NCBI RefSeq assembly: GCF_020379485.1
Contig: NW_026016751.1
Coordinates: 55,244-119,243, forward strand
Direction: 5' to 3'
DNA: 64,000 nucleotides
From: Brassica napus
Taxonomy: Eukaryota > Streptophyta > Magnoliopsida > Brassicales > Brassicaceae
How positions within the stretch are numbered: position 1 is the first letter of the stretch; each line of letters opens with the position of its first letter. This document shows, piece after piece, positions 9,591 through 19,723 of the stretch. The position numbers were made by a program, and so were the translations under genes. A model generated the notes under the pieces. The model was not told the DNA's origin, did not search any database, and saw only the letters and a program-made list of their open reading frames with translations.

Positions 9591-12500
9591 CCTATGAGAT
9601 TTATTCAACTTCCTGGTGATTCTCCACCACTTTATGTATCCAAATAAAGCTTCTCACAAAGTGATTCATCCCGGTTTGATTGGAACGACGAAGAAGCTGT
9701 CCAATTCCCAAACTGGGAAACCGGAAGCACCTGATTTGAAAGTGGGATAACTTCTTCATCCCAACTCCTATGAGATTTATTCAACTTCCTGGTGATTCTC
9801 CACCACATTATGTATCCAAATAAAGCTTCTCACAAAGTGATTCATCCCGGTTTGATTGGAACGACGAAGAAGCTGTCCAATTCCCAAACTGGGAAACTGG
9901 AAGCACCTGATTTGAAAGTGGGATAACTTCTTCATCCCAACTCCTATGAGATTTAGTCAACCTCCTGGTGATTGTCCACCACTTTATGTATCCAAATCAA
10001 GTTTCTCACAAAGTAATTCATCATGGTTTGATAGGAACGACGAAGAACCTGTGCTATTCCCAAACTGGGAAACTGGAATCACCTGATTTGAAAGTGGGAT
10101 AACTTCTTTTAGCCAACTCCTATGATATTTATTCAACTTCCTGGTGATTCTCCACCACTTTATGTATCCAAATCAAGCTTCTCACAAAGAGATTCATCCT
10201 GGTTTGATTGGAACGACGAATAAGCTGTCCAATTCCCAAACTGGGAAACAGGAAGCACCTGATTTGAAAGTGGGATAACTTCTTCATCCCAGCTCCTATG
10301 AGATTTATTCAACTTCCTGGTGATTCTCCACCACTTTATGTATCCAACTAAAGCTTCTCCCAAAGTGATTCATCCCGGTTTGATTGGAACGACGAAGAAG
10401 CTGTCCAATTCCCAAACTGGGAAACTGGAAGCACCTGATTTGAAAGTGGGATAACTTCTTCATCCCAACTCCTATGAGATTTATTCAACTTCCTGGTGAT
10501 TCTCCACCACATTATGTATCCAAATAAAGTTTCTCACAAAGTGATTCATCCCGGTTTGATTGGAACGACGAAGAAGCTGTCCAATTCCCAAACTGGGAAA
10601 CTGGAAGCAGCTGATTTGAAAGTGGGATAACTTCTTCACCCCAACTCCTATGAGATTTAGTCAACCTCCTGGTGATTCTCCACCGCTTTATGTATCCAAA
10701 TCAAGCTTCTTACAAAGTGATTCATCTTGGTTTGATTGGAACGACGAAGAAGCTGTGTTATTCCCAAACTGGGAAACTGGAAGCACCTGATTTGAATGTG
10801 GGATAACTTCTTCAACGCAACTCCTATGAGATTTATTCAACTTCCTGGTGATTCTCCACCACTTTATGTATCCAAATCAAGCTTTTCACAAAGTGATTCA
10901 TCCTGGTTTGATTGGAACGACGAAGAAGCTGTGCTATTCCCAAACTGGGAAACTGGAATCACCTGATTTGAAAGTGGGATAACTTCTTCATCCCAACTCC
11001 TATGAGATTTATTCAACTTCCTGGTGATTCTCCACCACATTATGTATCCAAATAAAGCTTCTCACAAAGTGATTCATCCCAGTTTGATTGGAACGACGAA
11101 GAAGCTGTCCAATTCCCAAACTGGGAAACAGGAAGCACCTGATTTGAAAGTGGGATAACTTCTTCATCCCAACTCCTATGAGATTTATTCAACTTCCTGG
11201 TGATTCTCCACCACATTATGTATCCAAATAAAGCTTCTCACAAAGTGATTCATCCCGGTTTGAATGGAACGACGAAGAAGCTGCACAATTCCCAAACTGG
11301 GAAACTGGAAGCACCTGATTTGAAAGTGGGATAACTTCTTCATCCCAACTCCTATGAGATTTAGTCAACCTCCTGGTGATTCTACACCACTTAATGTATC
11401 CAAATCAAGTTTCTCACAAAGTGATTCATCATGGTTTGATAGGAACGACGAAGAAGCTGTCCTATTCCCAAACTGGGAAACTGGAATCACCTGATTTAAA
11501 AGTGGGATAACTTCTTCTTGCCAACTCCTATGAGATTTATTCAACTTCCTGGTGATTCTCCACCACTTTATGTATCCAAATCAAGCTTCTCACAAAGTGA
11601 TTCATCCTGGTTTGATTGGAACGACGAAGAAACTGTGCTATTCCCAAACTGGGAAACTGGAATCACCTGATTTGAAAGTGGGATAACTTCTTCATCCAAA
11701 CTCCTATGAGATTTATTCAACTTACTGGTGATTCTCCACCACTTTATGTATCCAAATCAAGCTTCTTACAACGTGATTCATCTTGGTTTGATTGGAACGA
11801 CGAAGAAGCTGTCCAATTCCCAAACTGGGAAACTGGAAGCACCTGATTTGAAAGTGGGATAACTTCTTCATCCCAACTCCTATGAGTTTTATTCAACTTC
11901 CTGGTGATTCTCCACCACATTATGTATCCAAATAAAGCTTCTCACAAAGTGATTCATCCCGGTTTGAATGGAACGACGAAGAAGCTGCACAATTCCCAAA
12001 CTTGGAAACTGGAAGCACCTGATTTGAAAGTGGGATAACTTCTTCATCCCAACTCCTATGAGATTTAGTCAACCTCCTGGTGATTCTCCACCACTTAATG
12101 TATCCAAATCAAGTTTCTCACAAAGTGATTCATCATGGTTTGATAGGAACGACGAAGAAGCTGTCCTATTCCCAAACTGGGAAACTGGAATCACCTGATT
12201 TCAAAGTGGGATAACTTCTTCTTGCCAACTCCTATGAGATTTATTCAACTTCCTGGTTATTCTCCACCACTTTATGTATCCAAATCAAGCTTCTCACAAA
12301 GTGATTCATCCTGGTTTGATTGGAACGACGAAGAAGCTGTGCTATTCCCAAACTGGGAAACTGGAATCACCTGATTTGAAAGTGGGATAACTTCTTCATC
12401 CAAACTCCTATGAGATTTATTCAACTTCCTGGTGATTCTCCACCACTTTATGTATCCAAATCAAGCTTCTTACAACGTGATTCATCTTGGTTTGATTGGA

Positions 12501-13358
12501 ACGACGAAGAAGCTGTCCAATTCCCAAACTGGGAAACTGGAAGCACCTGATTTGAAAGTGGGATAACTTCTTCATCCCAACTCCTATGAGATTTATTCAA
12601 CTTCCTGGTGATTCTCCACCACTTTATGTATCCAAATCAAGCTTCTCACAAAGAGATTCATCTTGGTTTGATTGAAACAATGAAGAAGCTGTGCTATTCC
12701 CAAACTGGGAAACTGGAAGCACCTGATTTGAAAGTGGGATAACTTCTTCAACCCAACTCCTATGAGATTTATTCAACTTCCTGGTGATTCTCCACCACTT
12801 TATGTATCCAAATCAAGCTTCTCACAAAGAGATTCATCCTGGTTTGATTGGAACGACGAAGAAGCTGTCCAATTCCAAACTGGGAAACAGGAAGCACCTG
12901 ATTTGAAAGTGGGATAACTTCTTCATCCCAGCTCCTATGAGATTTATTCAACTTCCTGGTGATTCTCCACCACTTTATGTATCTAAATAAAGCTTCTCCC
13001 AAAGTGATTCATCCCGGTTTGATTGGAACGACGAAGAAGCTGTCCAATTCCCAAACTGGGAAACTGGAAGCACCTGATTTGAAAGTGGGATAACTTTTTC
13101 ATCCCAACTCCTATGAGATTTATTCAACTTCCTGGTGATTCTCCACCACATTATGTATCCAAATAAAGCTTCTCACAAAGTGATTCATCCCGGTTTGATT
13201 GGAACGACGAAGAAGCTGTCCAATTCCCAAACTGGGAAACTGGAAGCAGCTGATTTGAAAGTGGGATAACTTCTTCATCCCAACTCCTATGAGATTTAGT
13301 CAACCTCCTGGTGATTCTCCACCACTTTATGTATCCAAATCAATTTCTCACAAAGAGA
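9591..13358. repeat. Centromeric satellite array 1 (about 21 monomers of 176 bp)
   Basis: Head-to-tail monomers have a 176-bp period. On the minus strand each starts AAGCTTGATTTGGATACATA, which matches my memory of the Brassica CentBr satellite. Variants are more mixed than in array 2. A run at about 10830-11930 recurs almost unchanged at 33750-34860. The last bases, AGAGA at 13354-13358, are the left target copy of B. Confidence 0.92.
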
Positions 13359-13560
13359 TGTTGAGATGAGAGAATAAAGAGTTGATATATTGAGAGAGGA
13401 AGAGAGTTGGAGTAGACAGTAACTTTGGAGTTTTACTGTGGTAACTTTAGTTTAACCACAGTAACAACTTGGGAAGTTATCTGATGGCATGAGAAGGTAA
13501 CTTAGTGAAGGGAAGAGAGTAAAGTCGACCAAAGAGGATAAGGAAGGATAAGGGAGCACT
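13359..13560 (+). repeat. B 5' LTR, first part
   Basis: These first 202 bp correspond to 24187-24388. The inverted pair TTACTGTGGT at 13433-13442 and its complement at 13455-13464 is shared with A. The last 23 bases, 13538-13560, are repeated on the far side of C. Confidence 0.92.
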
Positions 13561-14034
13561 TGTTGACATGAAGAATAAAGCAAGAAGATAGGAACTTGGA
13601 GAACAAGGCTGTCCGTACAACCTAAGAGTGACTTGCAAGGAAAGGAAGCAAGTCATGAGTTAACCAACTCGGTCAAGTGATTAAAAGATCTCCTAGTGAG
13701 TGGGAATGTCGACATGTATCCGTTGAAGAGAAGTGAGTGGAGGAGTCACGGGTGTGTCTAAGAGAAGAGAGAGGGAGCTGACCGTTGGGAGCTGTCACTA
13801 TCCCTCTTGCTGAACGAGCCATCCGCGGATCTGCCTCCTCTTTGTTTATTCTTTCCCTTGTACTATCTTCTCATTGTTTATGCATTCTTGTATGTCTTTA
13901 AATACCCTGTCATGTGTAACAAATCAAGTAAGGAAACTTATTCTCCTTCTATTCTCTTTGTCACACTCTCACGGAAACTCTCTCCATCTCTTACTCTTCT
14001 CTCTTAATCTCTCCTTAATCTTCTAAAACTCTCA
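13561..14034 (+). repeat. C 5' LTR
   Basis: The LTR runs from TGTTGACATG to CTCTCA. A probable TATA box, TTTAAATA, lies at 13897-13904. TCCGTACAA at 13612-13620 fits the SBP/SPL consensus TNCGTACAA that I recall. It is identical in length and, as read, in sequence to 18730-19203. Confidence 0.93.
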
Positions 14035-14046
14035 TGGTATCAGAGC
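14035..14046 (+). other. C primer binding site (tRNA-iMet)
   Basis: TGGTATCAGAGC directly follows the 5' LTR. The following bases are AGC, where the other elements have CAGG, so the tRNA match is slightly shorter. Confidence 0.9.
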
Positions 14047-14214
14047 AGCTGTGCTCTTGAGACCTAAATCTCTTTTTCTTCCGCGAACTCTCTGTGTTTT
14101 ATTTCTATTTTTGGCAAAGTTCATCCTGTTCTTGAGGTGTTCTTCAATCTCATTTCCAGAATTTGCCAAAAATAGCAAAGTTCATCCAAAACTTTCGTTC
14201 CTCTTTCTCTCTTG

Positions 14215-17200
14215 ATGGATACCTCCGAGAACCCAAAGATGGTGATGATACCAGTTACTCTCAAGGGTCCTAACTACCTGACATGGGCAAGACTTGCCAA
14301 AACAGCTCTCGGAGGCAGAGGCCTTTGGGAGATTGTTGAAGAAGGCCGCCCCACCAAGAAGACTGTTCTAGGAGAGGATGGCAAAGAAGTGGTGGTTGCG
14401 GATGCTGGGGATAAGAAGAAAGGTCAGGAGGACCTCATGGTGTTGTCTATCATCCAGAATAGCCTCGCCCCTTCTCTCCAAGAGGCTTATGCATTCTGTG
14501 AAACTTCCAAGGAGCTGTGGGATACTCTCAAGAAGGTGTATGCCAACAAATCCAACATCAGCAAGGTGTATGAAGTAAAAGGAGCAATCAACTCTCTAAG
14601 TCAAGAGGACACAGACTTTGATGCTCATTTTGGGAAGTTCCGGTCTCTATGGGCTGAACTAGAGATGCTCAGACCCGCAACAATTGATCCGGATGTTCTA
14701 CATGAAAGAAGGGAGCAAGATAAGGTCTTTGCCTTGCTGCTCACTCTCAACCCAGGGTATGATGACCTTATTAGGCACATACTGAGGAACAAGGAGCTTC
14801 CATCTCTAGATGAAGTGTGTGCTGAGATTCAGAAGGAGCACGGCTCAGTGGGTCTCTTTAAGAGAAAGGGGGAGCTAGTGATGGCCAATCAAGCTGAAGG
14901 AGCCGAGAGCAAACCTGCCGGAGTAGCCAACAAAGGGTACTACAAGCCGGAGGAAAAGAAAGTGTGGGTGTGTGATCATTGCAAGAGGAAGGGTCACGGC
15001 AAGGACAAGTGCTGGATACTTCACCCACACCTCAAACCGGCTAAGTTCAAGACTGATGGTCGAGCAAACTACTCAGGTGATGTAGGAGAAGCTTCCACGG
15101 CCTACCGCACTCATGAGGGCAAGGGAAACCAGGATGAGTCCATCAAGAAATCTGACATTGAGGCACTCATCAAAGCTCTCAAGGAGTCTGGTAAAACTCT
15201 TGGTTCCTCTCTTAGTGCATCATATCAATTGCCTAGGAGTTTATTCACGGCATTTCAAGTTGCTCATGAATCTGATAGAGTTAAACCCTTAGTCATAGAC
15301 TCAGGAGCCTCTCATCACATGATTAGTGATTTAAACTTGATTAAAAATATCACTCCTGCAGTAGGAAATGTTATGATAGCTGATGGTAACAAGGTTCCAA
15401 TTAAAGGCATAGGGGAACTTAAATTATTTGAGAAAGAATCCAAAGCCTTCTACATGCCTAGTTTCACTTCTAATCTATTATCTGTGAAAAGGGTGACCAA
15501 TGACTTGAATTGCAATGTTATATTTACGCCTGATGATGTCTACTTTCAGGATATTGACTCATGTAGGTTGCTTGGCAAAGGTGTAAGCAAGGGAAACCTG
15601 TACTTGCTAGAAGACACTAAGCTTGCATCCGATCTATCTGTTGCTTTCAATTCAAGTTTTAATTTCCCTAAAGATGTAATGTGGCATGCTAGATTAGGAC
15701 ATCCTCATTCTCGTGCCTTGAACATCATGTTGCCTAGTATTTCATTCCAACAAGATTGTGAAGCTTGTATCTTAGGAAAACATTGCAAAACTGTATTTCC
15801 CAAGTCTAGTACAATCTATGAACACTGCTTTGATTTAATTCACTCGGATGTATGGACAGCTCCATGTCTTTCTAGAGAACATCACAAGTATTTTGTGACC
15901 TTTATTGATGAGAAATCCAAGTACACATGGATCACTCTCTTACAATCAAAGGATAGGGTCTTAGATGCATTTATAAACTTTGAAACATATGTCTCTAACC
16001 ATTATAATGCCAAAGTTAAGATTTTGAGATCAGATAATGGAGGAGAGTACACCAGCAATGCATTCAAAGCCCATCTAGCCAAACGAGGTGTGATCCATCA
16101 AACCAGCTGTCCATACACTCCCCAACAAAATGGTGTGGCCGAGAGGAAGAACAGGCATCTCATGGAGGTCACTAGGAGCATGATGTTCCATACTAGTGTC
16201 CCAAAGAGTTTTTGGGGTGATGCGGTCCTAACTGCATGCTACCTGATCAACCGCATTCCTACCAGAGTTCTAAAAGACTCCTCTCCATTTGAGGTATTGA
16301 ACAAAGCTAAACCATCTATTGATCATATGCGTGTGTTTGGGTGCCTGTGTTTTGTTTTGAAACCAGGAGAACTGAGGAACAAACTGGAGGCTAAGAGCAC
16401 AAGAGCTATGTTCATTGGGTATTCACCAAACCAGAAGGGCTATAAGTGCTATGAACCAGAGACTAGGAGAGTCTTGGTATCTAGAGATGTGAAGTTTGTA
16501 GAAACCAGAGGGTACTACAACAACAAGGATTGGAATGAGCTGGAGAACTTGTCTCAATCCGCATCAGATAGAGCAGCCAATCTCAGACAAGTCATGAGGA
16601 GACTTGGGGTCAGCTTACCTATGGAAGAGCCGGGACAAGCAGGATCAGATAATGTGGGAGGATCAAGCCGGTCTGAAGAGCAAACCGAGACAACTACAGA
16701 TGAAGTTGAGATCCAAGAAGCTGCTCCCCTTGATCCTGAGGGGGGAAATCAGGGTGAACCACCTGTATCTGAGGAAGTTCATGATCAAGAAGAGCACCAT
16801 GACCAAGAGGAGGAAGTAGAGGATCAGAATCAGAACTTGGAAGGTGGAGAAGGCACTCAGAATGAAAATGATCAGCCAGTACTTAGGAGAAGTACTAGGA
16901 TCAAGAAGCCGGCTTCAAACTGGAACAACACCAGAGTCTACTTCAATGCAGAGGCAGTAGCTCACCCACCCAGTGGCGTGTGCTCCCTAGCTCACTATCC
17001 AGAAGAACATCAAGCCTTTGTGGGTTCATTGGATCAGGAATGGATACCAAGAACATATGCAGAAGCTATGGAAGATGATGAATGGAGGGAATCAGTGAAT
17101 GATGAAATGGGAGCCATGGAGAGGAACAACACCTGGTATGAGACAGAGCTTCCAAAAGGAAAGAAAGCCGTGACCAGCAGACTCATACACACCATCAAGT

Positions 17201-18588
17201 ATCTTGCAAATGGGAAGCCAGAAAGAAAGAAGACCAGATTGGTAGCAAGAGGATACACACAAGTTTATGGAGAAGACTATCTAGACACCTTTGCACCAGT
17301 GGCCAAGCTCCACACAATCCGGATTATCCTTTCATTGGCAGTAAATCAAGAGTGGGATCTTTGGCAAATGGATGTGAAGAATGCCTTCTTGCAAGGTGAA
17401 CTAGAAGATGAGGTATATATGAGACCACCGCCGGGAATGGAAGAGATGGTGAAACCAGGGAATGTACTCAGACTCAGAAAAGCCATATATGGTTTGAAGC
17501 AATCACCAAGAGCTTGGTATCACAAGCTGAGCACTACACTGAATGGGAAAGGCTTTGTGAAGTCTCAAGCGGATCACACACTCTTCACTCTCACCAGCAA
17601 GCAAGGGATTGTTGTGATTCTAGTCTATGTGGATGATATCATCATCACTGGTTGTGACAAGGAGGGGATCAGTTCAACCAAGACCTTTCTTAAAGCCGCA
17701 TTTGATATCAAAGACCTAGGAGAACTGAAGTACTTCCTCGGCATTGAGATGTGCAGATCAAAGGAAGGATTGTTCATGTCCCAAAGAAAGTATACCCTGG
17801 ACATCTTAAAGGAGGCAGGAGATCTTGGAGGAAGACAAGCCAAGACACCACTTGAAGAAGGTTACAAGGTATTGCGAGAGGGGGAGTATGAAGATACTCC
17901 ATTTGAAGACGTCAAGCAGTATAGAAGGATGGTTGGGAAGCTGATCTATCTAACCATCACTCGGCCAGATGTGTGCTTTGCAGTTAATCAAGTAAGCCAG
18001 CACATGCAAACTCCCAAGGTTCATCACTGGAACATGGTGGAGAGGATCCTAAGATACTTGAGAGAGGCGCCAGGTCAGGGTGTATGGATGGCTTGCAACA
18101 AGAACACTGAGGTGATAGGATACTGTGATGCAGATTGGGCTGGGGACAGAGTAGACAGAAGGTCAACCACCGGCTATTGTACATTCATTGGAGGGAATCT
18201 GGTCACTTGGAAGAGCAAGAAGCAGAAGGTGGTGTCTTGCTCAAGTGCAGAAGCAGAGTACAGATCAATGAGGAAGCTAACCAGTGAGCTTATCTGGATA
18301 AAGGGGCTTCTAGGCGACTTGGGAATTGAGATCACCACTCCCATGACCATGCATTGTGACAATCAAGCTGCAATACACATTGCATCCAACTCAGTCTTCC
18401 ATGAGAGGACAAAACACATAGAAGTGGACTGTCACAAGGTGAGACAAGCAGTAGAACAGCAAGTGATCCTCCCATGCTATACAAGAAGTGAGGATCAGCT
18501 GGCTGACATCTTCACCAAGGCAGCCAGCAGCAAAGTTTGTGAGTCCATTCTTCCAAGACTTGGACTCATAAACCTTCCATGTCAATGA
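14215..18588 (+). CDS. C Gag-Pol polyprotein, copia type, with CCHC zinc knuckle
   Basis: This open frame of 1457 residues starts at the first ATG; one codon earlier the frame has TTG. Gag opens with a copia Gag motif (LKGPNYLTWARLAKTAL) and carries a CX2CX4HX4C zinc knuckle at about 253-266 for RNA binding. The protease has Asp362 in DSG. Integrase has a WHARLGHPH zinc segment at about 490 and catalytic Asp545, Asp607 and Glu643. An acidic Glu/Gln-rich linker lies near 800-880. RT has YVDD at 1138-1141. RNase H starts near 1303 with YCDADWAGD. No stop or frameshift is seen, and with identical LTRs it is a strong candidate for a recently active copy. Confidence 0.94.
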   Translation: MDTSENPKMVMIPVTLKGPNYLTWARLAKTALGGRGLWEIVEEGRPTKKTVLGEDGKEVVVADAGDKKKGQEDLMVLSIIQNSLAPSLQEAYAFCETSKELWDTLKKVYANKSNISKVYEVKGAINSLSQEDTDFDAHFGKFRSLWAELEMLRPATIDPDVLHERREQDKVFALLLTLNPGYDDLIRHILRNKELPSLDEVCAEIQKEHGSVGLFKRKGELVMANQAEGAESKPAGVANKGYYKPEEKKVWVCDHCKRKGHGKDKCWILHPHLKPAKFKTDGRANYSGDVGEASTAYRTHEGKGNQDESIKKSDIEALIKALKESGKTLGSSLSASYQLPRSLFTAFQVAHESDRVKPLVIDSGASHHMISDLNLIKNITPAVGNVMIADGNKVPIKGIGELKLFEKESKAFYMPSFTSNLLSVKRVTNDLNCNVIFTPDDVYFQDIDSCRLLGKGVSKGNLYLLEDTKLASDLSVAFNSSFNFPKDVMWHARLGHPHSRALNIMLPSISFQQDCEACILGKHCKTVFPKSSTIYEHCFDLIHSDVWTAPCLSREHHKYFVTFIDEKSKYTWITLLQSKDRVLDAFINFETYVSNHYNAKVKILRSDNGGEYTSNAFKAHLAKRGVIHQTSCPYTPQQNGVAERKNRHLMEVTRSMMFHTSVPKSFWGDAVLTACYLINRIPTRVLKDSSPFEVLNKAKPSIDHMRVFGCLCFVLKPGELRNKLEAKSTRAMFIGYSPNQKGYKCYEPETRRVLVSRDVKFVETRGYYNNKDWNELENLSQSASDRAANLRQVMRRLGVSLPMEEPGQAGSDNVGGSSRSEEQTETTTDEVEIQEAAPLDPEGGNQGEPPVSEEVHDQEEHHDQEEEVEDQNQNLEGGEGTQNENDQPVLRRSTRIKKPASNWNNTRVYFNAEAVAHPPSGVCSLAHYPEEHQAFVGSLDQEWIPRTYAEAMEDDEWRESVNDEMGAMERNNTWYETELPKGKKAVTSRLIHTIKYLANGKPERKKTRLVARGYTQVYGEDYLDTFAPVAKLHTIRIILSLAVNQEWDLWQMDVKNAFLQGELEDEVYMRPPPGMEEMVKPGNVLRLRKAIYGLKQSPRAWYHKLSTTLNGKGFVKSQADHTLFTLTSKQGIVVILVYVDDIIITGCDKEGISSTKTFLKAAFDIKDLGELKYFLGIEMCRSKEGLFMSQRKYTLDILKEAGDLGGRQAKTPLEEGYKVLREGEYEDTPFEDVKQYRRMVGKLIYLTITRPDVCFAVNQVSQHMQTPKVHHWNMVERILRYLREAPGQGVWMACNKNTEVIGYCDADWAGDRVDRRSTTGYCTFIGGNLVTWKSKKQKVVSCSSAEAEYRSMRKLTSELIWIKGLLGDLGIEITTPMTMHCDNQAAIHIASNSVFHERTKHIEVDCHKVRQAVEQQVILPCYTRSEDQLADIFTKAASSKVCESILPRLGLINLPCQ

Positions 18589-18619
18589 TCCCCTCACCAT
18601 GGAGTATTCTACTCTTTTT

Positions 18620-18729
18620 CCTTTGCTTGGTTTTTATCCCAAGTGGTTTTTCCAAGTAAAGGTTTTAATGAGGGAATGCTTCATGGATTTCCAAGCTTGA
18701 CACTCACTACTGTCAAGCTTGAGGGGGAG
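18620..18729 (+). promoter_or_regulatory. C polypurine tract and two 3' hairpins
   Basis: Hairpin 1 pairs 18620-18630 with 18652-18662, 11 of 11 with one G-U. Its sequence is very different from the other elements, yet it still pairs. Hairpin 2 pairs 18692-18702 with 18711-18721, 11 pairs with an 8-nt loop. The purine tract GAGGGGGAG is at 18721-18729. Confidence 0.8.
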
Positions 18730-19203
18730 TGTTGACATGAAGAATAAAGCAAGAAGATAGGAACTTGGAGAACAAGGCTGTCCGTACAACCTAAGAGTGA
18801 CTTGCAAGGAAAGGAAGCAAGTCATGAGTTAACCAACTCGGTCAAGTGATTAAAAGATCTCCTAGTGAGTGGGAATGTCGACATGTATCCGTTGAAGAGA
18901 AGTGAGTGGAGGAGTCACGGGTGTGTCTAAGAGAAGAGAGAGGGAGCTGACCGTTGGGAGCTGTCACTATCCCTCTTGCTGAACGAGCCATCCGCGGATC
19001 TGCCTCCTCTTTGTTTATTCTTTCCCTTGTACTATCTTCTCATTGTTTATGCATTCTTGTATGTCTTTAAATACCCTGTCATGTGTAACAAATCAAGTAA
19101 GGAAACTTATTCTCCTTCTATTCTCTTTGTCACACTCTCACGGAAACTCTCTCCATCTCTTACTCTTCTCTCTTAATCTCTCCTTAATCTTCTAAAACTC
19201 TCA
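18730..19203 (+). repeat. C 3' LTR
   Basis: This 474-bp copy is offset by exactly 5169 from the 5' LTR, with no difference seen. The SPL-like site is at 18781-18789. The segment TTATGCATTCT at 19047-19057 is the inverse of the 11 bases that follow the LTR at 19204-19214. Confidence 0.93.
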
Positions 19204-19233
19204 AGAATGCATAAGGAAGGATAAGGGAGCACT
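19204..19233 (+). other. Seven-base filler plus 23-bp repeat at the right border of C
   Basis: AGAATGC at 19204-19210 occurs in neither B LTR at this point. It is followed by 23 bases (19211-19233) that duplicate 13538-13560. A normal copia insertion would leave 5 bp. The structure suggests repair or recombination at the border rather than simple insertion. Confidence 0.8.
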
Positions 19234-19524
19234 TTGACAGCCTGTATGATGCTGGAAAGGAGAGGATGCTTTTCTACTAGTGCAAGCATGTGAGAAAGCA
19301 CAGCCAAGTGATTCAAAAGGAGTTCCAGCCTGTCCTTTGACTACACATGCTTATACATTTCGAAATTCCTTGTTGCTCTCTCTTTATATACTTGTAAACC
19401 CTCATCAGTATTAATTAATGGAGTTTTGAGTCTCTCTCTCTTAAGTCTCTCTCTTGTTCTTAATCTCCAATCTCTTTAATTCTCGGATTAGGCTTAATCA
19501 CTCTTTAAATCACCAAATCTAATA
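19211..19524 (+). repeat. B 5' LTR, second part
   Basis: This continues the B LTR and matches 24366-24679. TATATA at 19385-19390 is the likely TATA box. The end AATCTAATA is followed at once by the primer site. Past the 23-bp repeat I found no difference from the 3' LTR. Confidence 0.92.
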
Positions 19525-19536
19525 TGGTATCAGAGC
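19525..19536 (+). other. B primer binding site (tRNA-iMet)
   Basis: TGGTATCAGAGC, followed by CAGG, begins right after the LTR and extends the match to the initiator tRNA. Confidence 0.92.
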
Positions 19537-19723
19537 CAGGTTCCTTTAAAAGGAGAGAGTGATTTCGTTTTTCTAAATGTTCTTGAGTGTTCTTGAGTGT
19601 CTTGAGAGTTCTTGAGGTTTTTCAAGAGCTAGATCCTTTAAAAGTCAAGTTTGTGTCTGTTGGTGTTTCTTTTGGAGAGTCAGCTTCAAGGGAGTCCCTT
19701 TAGGTGTTTGACAAGGTCAGAAG

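Larger units (their letters stand above)
13561..19203 (+). mobile_element. Element C: intact Ty1/copia element inside the B LTR
   Basis: This is a complete 5643-bp element. Two 474-bp LTRs look identical and have canonical TG/CA ends, with an open gag-pol between them. It is the youngest class of insertion in the window. There is no ordinary 5-bp target duplication. Instead 23 bp of the B LTR is present on both sides, with seven unexplained bases after the right LTR. Confidence 0.93.

Noticed and set aside
9591..13358. Regular repeats that might suggest a CRISPR array
   Set aside because: The whole 176-bp unit is repeated without unique spacers, in a plant satellite context, and no cas genes are present.
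14035..14046. tRNA gene signals at the TGGTATCAGAGC sites
   Set aside because: They only match the 3' end of the initiator tRNA, as primer sites do. No cloverleaf or A/B box surrounds them.
14212..14214. Start of C one codon earlier
   Set aside because: That codon is TTG. The first ATG at 14215 gives the usual copia Gag N-terminus.
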